Of a DNA stretch of 64,000 nt, positions 56,815-64,000 are shown piece by piece. The stretch is from Paenibacillus urinalis (lineage in GTDB: Bacteria > Bacillota > Bacilli > Paenibacillales > Paenibacillaceae). Position numbers and translations under genes: made by a program. The stretch covers positions 2,919,501 to 2,983,500 of the forward strand of contig NZ_CP118108.1 in assembly GCF_028747985.1 (NCBI RefSeq). Direction: 5' to 3'. Within the stretch, counting starts at the first letter, position 1. Each line of letters starts with the position of its first letter. The notes under the pieces are model-generated. The model did no database searches. It was not told the DNA's origin and was given only the letters and a program-made list of their open reading frames with translations.

Positions 56815-57357
56815 TTATTCCTCTTCCATGGGTGGGCGATGTCCAAACTCTATCTTGGATGGTAAATTCATCGAATGTATTGATTTAGGGAATAGATCTG
56901 GTGTTCTTACAGTAAGGATATATCCATTTATGATGTCCGTAAGCATGTGAATCTCTGCAGGACTGTAGGTTTCCAGCTCCGAGGTTGAAATAATCACATC
57001 CTTATTAAATATTTGAGATAATCTGGTCGCTAGTCGATGCTGATGATCTTCAGTTAAACCATTGAACTCCTGCACCAGAATTTCTAGTTCATCATCACTA
57101 TCGGTAGACTGGGCAAGATGAGATTGTACCGACATTTGAGAAGGAGTCAGTGATTGGATCGCAAAGACTTCAATGATATCATCCATTTCATACTGCAGAG
57201 AGTTCCCTTCTTCTGTATCTATGAACAAGCAGTGATCATTCATATGTTTGGAAACGCCACGGACAAGTTCATTATGATCTTTGACTCTAATGACAACAGA
57301 GCGTTCCTCTCTAACGGTCATCTCAATAAATTCTCGTTTGTTCATCATTCTAACCAC
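56815..57357 (-). CDS. hypothetical protein
   Basis: About 180 residues; GTG at 57357, eight bases after AGGTGG, is the best start. I do not recognise it. Residues 1-50 are strand-rich (FIEMTVREERSVVIRVKDHN, DDIIEVFAIQSL) and could be a small beta-barrel; residues 70-120 are helical and acidic, with many Gln and Asp. No signal or membrane segment. It is convergent with arsC, and its stop codon lies 2 bp beyond the restored arsC stop. Confidence 0.6.
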   Translation of the reverse strand: MVRMMNKREFIEMTVREERSVVIRVKDHNELVRGVSKHMNDHCLFIDTEEGNSLQYEMDDIIEVFAIQSLTPSQMSVQSHLAQSTDSDDELEILVQEFNGLTEDHQHRLATRLSQIFNKDVIISTSELETYSPAEIHMLTDIINGYILTVRTPDLFPKSIHSMNLPSKIEFGHRPPMEEE

Positions 57358-57435
57358 AGGGGTTGCCACCTCTCGAAGAAATCAATTGTCAAATGTTGTA
57401 ATTCTATGTTGTCACTCAACAATCCTGCACCCGGG

Positions 57436-57470
57436 AATAAGGCTGCTGAATCATCAGCAGCCTTATTTTG
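57436..57470. terminator. hairpin terminator
   Basis: AATAAGGCTGCTGA and TCAGCAGCCTTATT form a perfect 14-bp stem around ATCA. The T-run (TTTTG) is on the plus side. It sits between two same-strand (minus) genes and can end the nitroreductase transcript. Confidence 0.65.
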
Positions 57471-57481
57471 CATATCAGAGG

Positions 57482-58120
57482 TTATGCCCAAAATGTAATC
57501 TTCTCGGCATCTAATCGAATGGATTCATATCCCTCCTCTTTGGCCTTACCCATGGAGATGATCATGACCGGAACATAACGCTCCTCATCTAATTCAAACT
57601 CTCGGGCTAACCGATCTGCTTCAAAGCCTGCCATTGGATTGGTATCATATCCATGTGCGCGGGCGACTAACATAAGCTGCATGGCAAAGAGGCTGCTGTC
57701 TATTTTCGCAATTTCCACTTTCATTTCTTTTGTCAGTGTTGGAAAAATCGACGATATGGTTTCAAGCTGCCGATCTCGCACATCCGCAGGCATTAATCCT
57801 TGTTCTACTGCTGTGTTGTATATTTCTTCTGCATATAAATAACTTGATGTGTCTCCAAAAATTAATAGCATCGCTGAAGAGGTACTATTCTGAAGTGTAT
57901 TAAATCGAACTAAGGGTGTAAGCTTATTCTTCCCTTCCAGAGTGTCCACGACGACGACTCGCCATGGCTGCATATTAGCTGAGGAAGGAGCCAGGCTGGC
58001 TTCAGATATTATTTCAGTAATCTCTTCTCTCGGAATTTTATAATGCTCATCATAATTGCGAACTGAACGACGTCCCTTCACGATATCCGTGAAATCATTA
58101 CTTTGAATATAGTTGAACAT
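57482..58120 (-). CDS. nitroreductase-family protein
   Basis: 212 residues, ATG after AAGGAGAG. FMN-dependent nitroreductase fold: RRSVRNYDEHYKIPREEITE (FMN phosphate contacts), APSSANMQPWRVVVVD, and SLFAMQLMLVARAHGYDTNP then GFEADRLAREF. It reduces nitro compounds, quinones or similar with NAD(P)H. Divergent from a small MerR gene, which is the likely regulator (120 bp between). Confidence 0.85.
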   Translation of the reverse strand: MFNYIQSNDFTDIVKGRRSVRNYDEHYKIPREEITEIISEASLAPSSANMQPWRVVVVDTLEGKNKLTPLVRFNTLQNSTSSAMLLIFGDTSSYLYAEEIYNTAVEQGLMPADVRDRQLETISSIFPTLTKEMKVEIAKIDSSLFAMQLMLVARAHGYDTNPMAGFEADRLAREFELDEERYVPVMIISMGKAKEEGYESIRLDAEKITFWA

Positions 58121-58240
58121 ATGACTCTCTCCTTCGTGATAACGTTAGATTTTTTTGACATTTGATATGCCGTTCGTTATCATGATCACATTATGAGCTA
58201 TGAACCTAGGTTTATAGCAAGAAGTTAAAGAGGGATCATT

Positions 58241-58600
58241 ATGAGAATAAATGAGGTTTCGAAATTAACGGGTCTGCCGATATCTACCTTAAGATTTTAT
58301 GAGCGCAAGCAGCTGATTCCGGGCAGCTATATGTATAGAGATATACATAATTACCGTGTATATTCAGAGGAAATTGTGGAGTATCTGAACGATGTGAAGG
58401 CACTGCTATCTGCGGATTTTTCTATAGAAGAGCTGAGCCTGCTAGTTAATGACGAGATTAACCTATCATATGAGGACAAGCTTAAGCTCGTTAAGCAAAA
58501 GGTCAAAGAAATCAATGACCTTAAGAATCAATTGAACCGGTCTGAGCAATATTTGAAAACGATCTTGGAAGGTACAGCAAAGTTTCACAAAGAGTGCTGA
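58241..58600 (+). CDS. MerR-family transcriptional regulator
   Basis: 119 residues, ATG after AGAGGGATC. N-terminal MerR helix-turn-helix (INEVSKLTGLPISTLRFYER) and wing (HNYRVYSEEIVEYLNDVKAL), then a dimer coiled coil (VKQKVKEINDLKNQLNRSEQ). No Cys-based metal site, so it senses an organic or redox signal. Divergent from the nitroreductase. Confidence 0.85.
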   Translation: MRINEVSKLTGLPISTLRFYERKQLIPGSYMYRDIHNYRVYSEEIVEYLNDVKALLSADFSIEELSLLVNDEINLSYEDKLKLVKQKVKEINDLKNQLNRSEQYLKTILEGTAKFHKEC

Positions 58601-58625
58601 GACCGTGGAAGCTCCTCAAAAATGC

Positions 58626-58657
58626 AAAAAAGCGCGGGATCGTTCCCGCGCTTTTTT
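58626..58657. terminator. bidirectional terminator
   Basis: AAAAAAGCGCGGGA and TCCCGCGCTTTTTT pair perfectly around TCGT, serving the convergent MerR and MFS genes. Confidence 0.9.
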
Positions 58658-58660
58658 GGG

Positions 58661-59878
58661 TCATACATTACTCACAACATCATCCTTCATCGGATTGGTC
58701 TTTAAGCGAAGTGTAAAAATGACACAGGATAAGGTGATTCCGGCGGCCAGGAAGTAGGTACCCATAAGATCTAAATGATTCACAATAAATCCAGAGGATG
58801 CACTTCCGAGCAGCATACCTCCCATCATGAGCGGAATCATAATGCCATTCGTTCTTCCAATATACTCTTCCTTGATTTCTTGGATCATCATCGCACTGAA
58901 GGTGACCTGAAAGAAAGCGGTCGCCACACCGGAGAGTATTCTCGCGCTTGCTGTAACCAGCGGCCATACAGAGAGGACTTCAACCACGGTAATGAAAGCC
59001 CATATAGCCATTGTGACGGATATAATGACTCTGCGGTGACGGCTGATTTTCGCTGCTAATACAGCTGCGATGGCTCCCCCGACCAGCATGCCCACACCTT
59101 CCGATGCTGCAAACCACTGGACGTTCTCTTTAGGCAGTCCCAAGCGCTCCATGGTTACGAACACATCCAGCGGCTGCGTTATCCCCCACCCAAGACCCGA
59201 TATGAGGAACATAATTGCAATGAGCTTCAAATTTGTGTTGCTCATTACATACGCAAAACCTTCTTTGATATCTTTTAGCGGTGAGGTCTTACTCACTCGT
59301 TCGGTTCGGCTCGATGACGGCAGGAATAGTTGAATAATGGCCGCTATTGTAAAGATAATAATCAATGCAGTAATGGAAGACGTAATTCCCAGCTGCGTAT
59401 ACACAAACGTTCCAAGCATCGGTCCGAAAATGGTGAACATAGCCATAAGACTCTGATTAAATCCAACAGCTGTACCCACCAATTCATTCGGAATGTGCTT
59501 TTTAAATAATACGGCAGATGAAGGCTGTGAGAACTGACTGACAATCGCCGAGACAACGGTAGCTGCAAATACCGCCTGCCATACCCCGATGGAAACCAGA
59601 TATAGGATGGCTAACATGGATAAAGCACTTAACGTGTCGCCTAATATTACTGTTTTCTTGGGATTCCAGCGATCTGCAAAGGTACCACCAATCAGGGAGA
59701 AAATGAAGATCGGTAAGTACTCTAAGGCAGTTAGCAGTGAAACCGCGGTCGGATTATTGTTCGTTTGGTCCATGATGTAAAAAAGTAGTGCCATATTGCG
59801 AATCCATATCCCCATCTGCTGTAGCAGATCCGCTGACAGCACGATAAGAAATACTCTGTTTTTCATTAAAGAATTCAT
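58661..59878 (-). CDS. MFS multidrug-type transporter
   Basis: 405 residues, about twelve hydrophobic segments. The motif-A-like GGTFADRWNPKKTV follows segment 2 (about 58-71), and a central cytoplasmic loop with RTERVSKTSPLKDIKEGFAY separates the halves. The MFS_3/enterobactin-exporter-like group exports drugs or siderophores by proton antiport. ATG after AGGTGGAG. Divergent from a MerR gene with an effector domain, which probably activates it, as BmrR does for bmr. Confidence 0.85.
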   Translation of the reverse strand: MNSLMKNRVFLIVLSADLLQQMGIWIRNMALLFYIMDQTNNNPTAVSLLTALEYLPIFIFSLIGGTFADRWNPKKTVILGDTLSALSMLAILYLVSIGVWQAVFAATVVSAIVSQFSQPSSAVLFKKHIPNELVGTAVGFNQSLMAMFTIFGPMLGTFVYTQLGITSSITALIIIFTIAAIIQLFLPSSSRTERVSKTSPLKDIKEGFAYVMSNTNLKLIAIMFLISGLGWGITQPLDVFVTMERLGLPKENVQWFAASEGVGMLVGGAIAAVLAAKISRHRRVIISVTMAIWAFITVVEVLSVWPLVTASARILSGVATAFFQVTFSAMMIQEIKEEYIGRTNGIMIPLMMGGMLLGSASSGFIVNHLDLMGTYFLAAGITLSCVIFTLRLKTNPMKDDVVSNV

Positions 59879-60024
59879 ACTCCACCTCTAACTACCTTCT
59901 CTTCTAAGTTGTGAAATCATCACACTATACTAAACCATAAACTATCGGGTAACCCTATAGTCAAGTGCCCTGCTGATCTTTATAATTAGAGATGAATAAT
60001 TGTAAATCCAAAGGAGTTGCCCCG

Positions 60025-60840
60025 TTGTCAAAAATTCAGAATAAATATTTTACCACTAGTGAGATTGCTAAAATCTGCGGCGTCACCAAGCATACCTTGT
60101 TTCACTATGATGAAATTGGACTGTTGAAGCCTGAATACGTTCATACGAACGGGTACCGTTATTACTCCATTCTGCAATGCTATACCCTTGATATTATTGA
60201 TGTATTAAAGAAGACAGGGAGTTCTCTGAAGGAGATCAAGACATTCTTGCACAATCAAAGTACAGATCAGTTCGTTCATCTTATACAGCAAAAACAGAAG
60301 GATCTCAAGATCGAGCTCCAAAGGATGCTGCAAATGGAAAATTTGTTGGAAGATGCTCTGCATATGACGGAAAAAGCGAAAAAGGGACTTAGAAACATAC
60401 CGGTTGAAGAGTATTGTGAGGAAGAATATTATATTGCCACTAGTATAGAGGAAAATAGTGATATAGACTTCGCCTTAAAATTAAGCGAGCATCGTAAATA
60501 TTGTGAAGATCATTATATTATTCATTCATTTTCAGCCTGGACCATTATGCAGAGAGAGACATTTATATCAGGGAACTATTATCCGAATTATGTTGCGAAC
60601 AAGATCCAGGAGCCGATTCCAGGAGAGAAGACCATCATTAAACCGAAAGGCTTATATGCCGTTATGGATCATGTTGGGTCTTATGAAACCATGAATACGA
60701 CATATTCGAGGTTAAAAGAGTTTATAACGAGTCAAAACAGGAGGATAACGGGACAGGTATATGAGGAGGATCTGTTAAACTATGTTACCGAAAAGGATCA
60801 TAACAACTTCATCATTCGAATTTCAGTCGGTATTTCTTAA
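60025..60840 (+). CDS. MerR-family regulator with GyrI-like effector domain (BmrR-like)
   Basis: 271 residues. TTG start at 60025, eight bases after AAAGGAG. N-terminal MerR domain (FTTSEIAKICGVTKHTLFHY, then GYRYYSILQCYTLDIIDVLK), a coiled-coil linker (about 85-125) and a C-terminal ligand-binding region of GyrI/AraC-effector type (about 135-271, ending FIIRISVGIS). BmrR-type proteins bind lipophilic cations and switch on an exporter. It is divergent from an MFS gene. Confidence 0.8.
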   Translation: MSKIQNKYFTTSEIAKICGVTKHTLFHYDEIGLLKPEYVHTNGYRYYSILQCYTLDIIDVLKKTGSSLKEIKTFLHNQSTDQFVHLIQQKQKDLKIELQRMLQMENLLEDALHMTEKAKKGLRNIPVEEYCEEEYYIATSIEENSDIDFALKLSEHRKYCEDHYIIHSFSAWTIMQRETFISGNYYPNYVANKIQEPIPGEKTIIKPKGLYAVMDHVGSYETMNTTYSRLKEFITSQNRRITGQVYEEDLLNYVTEKDHNNFIIRISVGIS

Positions 60841-60863
60841 TAAAATCGGGCAATTTAACAGTG

Positions 60864-60901
60864 GAACAGGTGAACCAGTACGAATCCTGGTTCACCTGTT
60901 C
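60864..60901. terminator. bidirectional terminator
   Basis: GAACAGGTGAACCAG and CTGGTTCACCTGTTC pair perfectly (15 bp) around TACGAATC, with T-containing sequence on both sides; serves MerR and the convergent exporter gene. Confidence 0.85.
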
Positions 60902-60909
60902 TTGTGAAA

Positions 60910-62103
60910 TCAATTTGCGGCCTCTGCGGTTTGATGTTCGTGATCTTTTTGTACTTTCACTGCTCTTACTGCTGTAGCAAGTATCACTAGCATGCTTACG
61001 ATTCCAATCCACACAAGGACCGATAGATCAGAATTCCAGCTGAGCCCTTGACCAAAGAATAGTATTGGTCGAAGTCCTTCTACCATAAAGCGCATCGGCA
61101 GCCAGGAGTAAATGTAATCGTGATAGAACGGAGACAGCATTTCAGGTGCGAGTGACAATAAAGGTGCCCCGAAGAACAGTAATAAGGCAAATATGGCAAT
61201 TCCCTTAAACCCGACTAAAGACATGACAGCCAATATCATTAACAAGTAACTTAGGGCAGTAATGGATAAAAATATGGCGGTATCATAGAAATCTGGAATA
61301 TTTAATCCAACCATACCATCAACAATCCAAGTTAGACCGAACCCAATCACCAGCGCTGCAACAACTCCAATTAAGATCTGTCCGATTTTTAGCATGAGAC
61401 TTTCTTTCTTCGTACGCAGCAGCATTTTGCTAGAAGCCATAAAAATAATGGCAGCCGTAGCTAAACTTCCTATCCACAAGGGCTGAAAGAGAGATACAGG
61501 AGCATTACCATTCGCGCTGTTTTGACCAACTTCATTTACATTGATCACATTCTTGACAATTGGCATTGCTAGTAGTGATGCCTGTTCTGGTGTCAATGTC
61601 TGACCTTGTGCTTCAAACCCTTCAAGTATTTGATTGCGAACATTTACGTTCATGTTGTCAATGATTCCACTCAATATTTGACTCGCTGCCGTGGATGCCG
61701 CCATATGCATTCCTTGATTAATATAGATCTGCACCTCAGGAGATGAAGGCTCGGGTGACTGTAAAGATACTTGTTTGGCACTAAAGTCCTGAGGAATGAC
61801 TAAGGCTGCATAATATTGCTGCTGATCTAATCCCTGCTGAACCGCGTCTGCATCCGTTACTTCTATCCATTGAACTGGAGAATCCTCTTCTGTACTTGTC
61901 GATTTCTGAACATTGTCAACGATGGTTTGCCCCATATTCATCTGAGGTTGACCTGGAACCTCCACTCCTTCGTCCTCATTAACAATGGCAATAGGTAAAT
62001 TTTTGGCTTGTGGCTGAACCGTCGGAAATAATGTCAGTGAAAAAATAAACACAACAACCAACGCAATGACTGGTGCCATGATAAGAAGTTTGTTCTTGAA
62101 CAT
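60910..62103 (-). CDS. YhgE/Pip-type ABC-2-like membrane exporter
   Basis: 397 residues. N-terminal segment (about 8-26), then LPIAIVNEDEGVEVPGQPQM, the YhgE/Pip signature, a large outer domain (about 36-205) and five further hydrophobic segments (about 210-382), with the last tail KVQKDHEHQTAEAAN. Same architecture as the gene at 22986-24185 but different control. ATG after GAGAGGATTT. Divergent from a TetR gene with a 36-bp palindrome between. Probably exports lipophilic compounds. Confidence 0.8.
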   Translation of the reverse strand: MFKNKLLIMAPVIALVVVFIFSLTLFPTVQPQAKNLPIAIVNEDEGVEVPGQPQMNMGQTIVDNVQKSTSTEEDSPVQWIEVTDADAVQQGLDQQQYYAALVIPQDFSAKQVSLQSPEPSSPEVQIYINQGMHMAASTAASQILSGIIDNMNVNVRNQILEGFEAQGQTLTPEQASLLAMPIVKNVINVNEVGQNSANGNAPVSLFQPLWIGSLATAAIIFMASSKMLLRTKKESLMLKIGQILIGVVAALVIGFGLTWIVDGMVGLNIPDFYDTAIFLSITALSYLLMILAVMSLVGFKGIAIFALLLFFGAPLLSLAPEMLSPFYHDYIYSWLPMRFMVEGLRPILFFGQGLSWNSDLSVLVWIGIVSMLVILATAVRAVKVQKDHEHQTAEAAN

Positions 62104-62136
62104 AGGATTGAAATCCTCTCACTTTCCGTATAATAT

Positions 62137-62172
62137 AGCTCCAGATAAACAACATGTTGTTTATCTGGAGCT
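62137..62172. promoter_or_regulatory. perfect 36-bp palindrome, TetR operator
   Basis: The half site AGCTCCAGATAAACAACA is followed by its exact reverse complement. The centre AAACAACATGTTGTTT is a typical TetR-family operator. The palindrome lies between two -10 hexamers facing each other: TATAAT on the plus strand at 62129-62134 and on the minus strand at 62179-62174. Confidence 0.75.
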
Positions 62173-62173
62173 T

Positions 62174-62202
62174 ATTATAGCTGGAGAATGATCTGAATCC
62201 AA
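62174..62202 (-). promoter_or_regulatory. promoter of the YhgE-type gene
   Basis: Minus-strand TTGGAT (62202-62197), a 17-bp spacer and TATAAT (62179-62174). Transcription would begin inside the palindrome. Confidence 0.55.
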
Positions 62203-62271
62203 TAATCAGAATTAGAAGATGCGTCGGTTAAAGTACACATGATAAAAAAGTGTTGGGTAGGAGGAAGGAAC

Positions 62272-62916
62272 TTGAGTAATCAGAACATGGATCTGCGTGT
62301 TATTCGTACAAAAGAATCTATTCGAGAAGCATTAATTGAGTTAATGGAGGATAAAGGCTTTGAAGCCATTACTGTAAAAGATATAACCACAAAGGCAAGA
62401 ATCAACCGAGGAACCTTCTATGCTCATTATCAGGATAAGTTTGACTTAATGAGAAAATGTCAGGAAGAGCTTATGCATGAATTGGGATATTTGGCGGAAG
62501 AGAAATTCCCGGATATCGTTACCGAAATGAAGACCACTCCACAATTGCCTCTTACGATCGCTGTTTCCATTTTTAAATGTTTGCATAGAAACAAGCGGTT
62601 TATGAGAGCTGTTTTAAGTCCAAAAGGAGATCTGACCTTCCAAACCACACTGAAGCAGTTTATGTGGAACAAAATATTCGGAAACAGTTCACACCCTCTA
62701 ATCAAAGAAGAGAATCTACTTGTTCCAGCTCCCTATTTAGCTTCATACATCGCCTCTGCCCACATTGGAGTGATCCAGCAATGGCTGAATAGTGAAGGAG
62801 AAGAATCTCCTGAACAAATGGCTCAAATCCTATCCACAATTACCATTAATGGTCCGTTTTATGCAGCCGGTTTAAAAAATAACGGTGTCGATTCAACATC
62901 AGCGCATAAATATTAG
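62272..62916 (+). CDS. TetR/AcrR family regulator, YhgD-like
   Basis: 214 residues. TTG start at 62272, seven bases after GGAGG; an upstream in-frame ATG at 62239 precedes the site. Helix-turn-helix: RVIRTKESIREALIELMEDK, FEAITVKDITTKARINRGTF, then YAHYQDKFDLMRK. The C-terminal part (YLASYIASAHIGVIQQWLN) is of the TetR_C_8-like type found with YhgE-type exporters. It is divergent from such a gene and its operator is probably the 36-bp palindrome. Confidence 0.85.
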   Translation: MSNQNMDLRVIRTKESIREALIELMEDKGFEAITVKDITTKARINRGTFYAHYQDKFDLMRKCQEELMHELGYLAEEKFPDIVTEMKTTPQLPLTIAVSIFKCLHRNKRFMRAVLSPKGDLTFQTTLKQFMWNKIFGNSSHPLIKEENLLVPAPYLASYIASAHIGVIQQWLNSEGEESPEQMAQILSTITINGPFYAAGLKNNGVDSTSAHKY

Positions 62917-62934
62917 GCGCTTGAATCTTCGAAC

Positions 62935-62974
62935 AAAAAAAGGAAAGTACACTAATAAAATAGGTACTTTCCTA
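62935..62974 (-). terminator. terminator of the DUF423 gene
   Basis: On the minus strand AGGAAAGTAC and GTACTTTCCT pair and are followed by TTTTTTG. Confidence 0.8.
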
Positions 62975-63014
62975 ATTGATGATATATGATATCTTATTGC
63001 AACTTCTTCATTCT

Positions 63015-63377
63015 CTACATTACGCCAATAGCAACAAGGATCCAGGCGACGATAAAGGAAAGCCCGCCCAGTGGTGTAATGGGACCGAGAATTCGGATCT
63101 TTTTCAGACTGAGTATGTATAAGCTTCCGGAAAACAACAGAATTCCAACCGCCATCAACCACCCTGCTGTTATGAGCAGTCCTGCTTCCGGATACTGACC
63201 CGCCAGAATTCCCACTATGATGATCGCTAACGCATGAATTAGATGATACTGGACACCGGTTTCGTATACTTTCTGTTTCCCCTCTTCGAATTTACTCTTA
63301 AGTAGGTGCGCACCAAATGCACCCAGAGCCACGGCTATAACCATCAGTATACTTCCAAGTACAATCAATATTTGCAC
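63015..63377 (-). CDS. DUF423 membrane protein, YwdK-like
   Basis: 120 residues. GTG start, ten bases after AGAGGAG. Four hydrophobic segments (about 4-23, 42-58, 66-85, 99-119). The DUF423 signature is present: VALGAFGAHLLK near the N-terminus, YHLIHALAII and ITPLGGLSFIVAW. Function unknown in the whole family. Confidence 0.85.
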   Translation of the reverse strand: MQILIVLGSILMVIAVALGAFGAHLLKSKFEEGKQKVYETGVQYHLIHALAIIIVGILAGQYPEAGLLITAGWLMAVGILLFSGSLYILSLKKIRILGPITPLGGLSFIVAWILVAIGVM

Positions 63378-63450
63378 TTAAGTTCATCTCCTCTAATGAT
63401 TTCAACAACAATGTCCTGATTGTATCATACATGAGGCCAATTTAAGAAGG

Positions 63451-63987
63451 CTAGCGAAGGATGAGAAGGATGTCCTTCCTATCTTTTAACCGGATTACTT
63501 TCTCATCGTATCGCTGGAGCTTTGCCTCAAAATGCTCCCGGTTCTGTTCGAACTCGCTCGTCCATTTGTACATCCTTCTGAGCATCGACAAATCCGGCTT
63601 GTAGTGACATCGTTCGATTCCAAGCTTTTGTTTAACAAATCGCGTCATGATCCGAATTTTTCGCTTCCATAGGGAAGGATCCAGGAATATAATCTTGTCC
63701 GCGATCGCATATAGACTTTGATAGGAATCTCGGTCGGTTCCTTCAAATATCCATGTTCCTTTCGCGTCAATTTCCCGGATCACTTCCATTTGTTCTGCTG
63801 CCGTGCGTTTAGATCTGCCTGCAGGAGTCAGGTGATGGACTATAGAGTCGAGCTCATACCAAGGTATACCGAGTTGCTTGGCTAAGTTTTGGGCCAAGGT
63901 AGTCTTGCCACTCGCGACAATGCCGATAATAAGAATCTTACTTCCAACGATTTCGGCATTGGCAGGATTTGAAGCCTTACTGTTCAT
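63451..63987 (-). CDS. P-loop kinase-like protein (topology-modulation/FlaR type)
   Basis: 178 residues. Walker A GIVASGKTT (about 22-30), the Asp-containing YELDSIVHH (LID-type substrate contact) and a later Arg/Lys-rich segment (WKRKIRIMTRFVKQKLGIER). It belongs to the small adenylate-kinase-like P-loop proteins often named DNA topology modulation protein; a nucleotide or nucleoside kinase activity is likely, the substrate is not known. ATG at 63987 has only a weak ribosome site (GGGATGG). The promoter would lie outside or at the window edge. Confidence 0.75.
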   Translation of the reverse strand: MNSKASNPANAEIVGSKILIIGIVASGKTTLAQNLAKQLGIPWYELDSIVHHLTPAGRSKRTAAEQMEVIREIDAKGTWIFEGTDRDSYQSLYAIADKIIFLDPSLWKRKIRIMTRFVKQKLGIERCHYKPDLSMLRRMYKWTSEFEQNREHFEAKLQRYDEKVIRLKDRKDILLILR

Positions 63988-64000
63988 TGAACCATCCCTT

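Overview
The window reads as chromosomal DNA of a Paenibacillus-like, spore-forming, low-to-mid-GC Firmicute. This is inferred from gene content: yfmT/yfmS-, mapB-, yoaR-, adhA- and ywdK-type genes like those of Bacillus subtilis, a rifamycin phosphotransferase, a multidomain GH26 mannanase, GH88/DUF2264 sugar genes and a WxL/DUF916 surface pair. Strong AGGAGG ribosome sites, many TTG/GTG starts and hairpin-plus-T-run terminators agree. I see no rRNA, tRNA, CRISPR array, transposase or prophage. It is accessory chromosome, rich in regulator-plus-effector modules.

Layout. 0-4 kb: partial alpha/beta hydrolase with a divergent TetR regulator; an orphan SsuB/TauB-type ABC ATPase divergent from a TauD-type dioxygenase, both behind leaders that share a short RNA motif overlapping an intrinsic terminator. 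4-13.5 kb: XRE regulator, YfmS-like soluble chemoreceptor with YfmT-like aldehyde dehydrogenase, a DUF1569 pseudogene, MapB-like methionine aminopeptidase, AraC/EamA pair, VanW protein, methyltransferase, a decayed AraC fragment and a tyrosine phosphatase. 13.5-22 kb: rifamycin phosphotransferase, two SDR enzymes around a PucR regulator, and an XRE-AbrB regulator/MGT glycosyltransferase/isochorismatase-like operon. 22-28.5 kb: PadR with a YhgE-type exporter, an SDR, and a GH88/DUF2264 operon with AraC regulator. 28.5-35.5 kb: carbonyl-reduction cluster (two aldo-keto reductases, cupin, SDR, NAD-binding protein, zinc alcohol dehydrogenase) facing TetR and NmrA genes.

35.5-48.2 kb: WxL/DUF916 operon with an attenuator-like leader, esterase, BBE-type FAD oxidase, lipoprotein, secreted mannanase with a near-consensus cre site, CopA, and a glutamine amidotransferase with two IclR-type palindromes in front and an IclR gene upstream. 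48.2-64 kb: membrane protein, manganese catalase, LysE exporter, VOC protein, esterase, lipoprotein, an arsenic locus (flavoprotein/arsR divergent from arsR-arsB-arsC, with arsB and arsC both frameshifted near their 3' ends), nitroreductase/MerR, MFS exporter/MerR, a second YhgE-type exporter with a TetR regulator and a perfect 36-bp palindrome, DUF423 protein and a P-loop kinase.

Most genes serve detoxification and efflux (rifamycin, arsenic, copper, peroxide, carbonyls, lipophilic drugs), each with its own local regulator. A smaller part serves plant-polysaccharide use and the cell surface. The least explained features are the paired attenuator leaders at 2.46-2.87 kb and the WxL leader at 37.70-37.80 kb.
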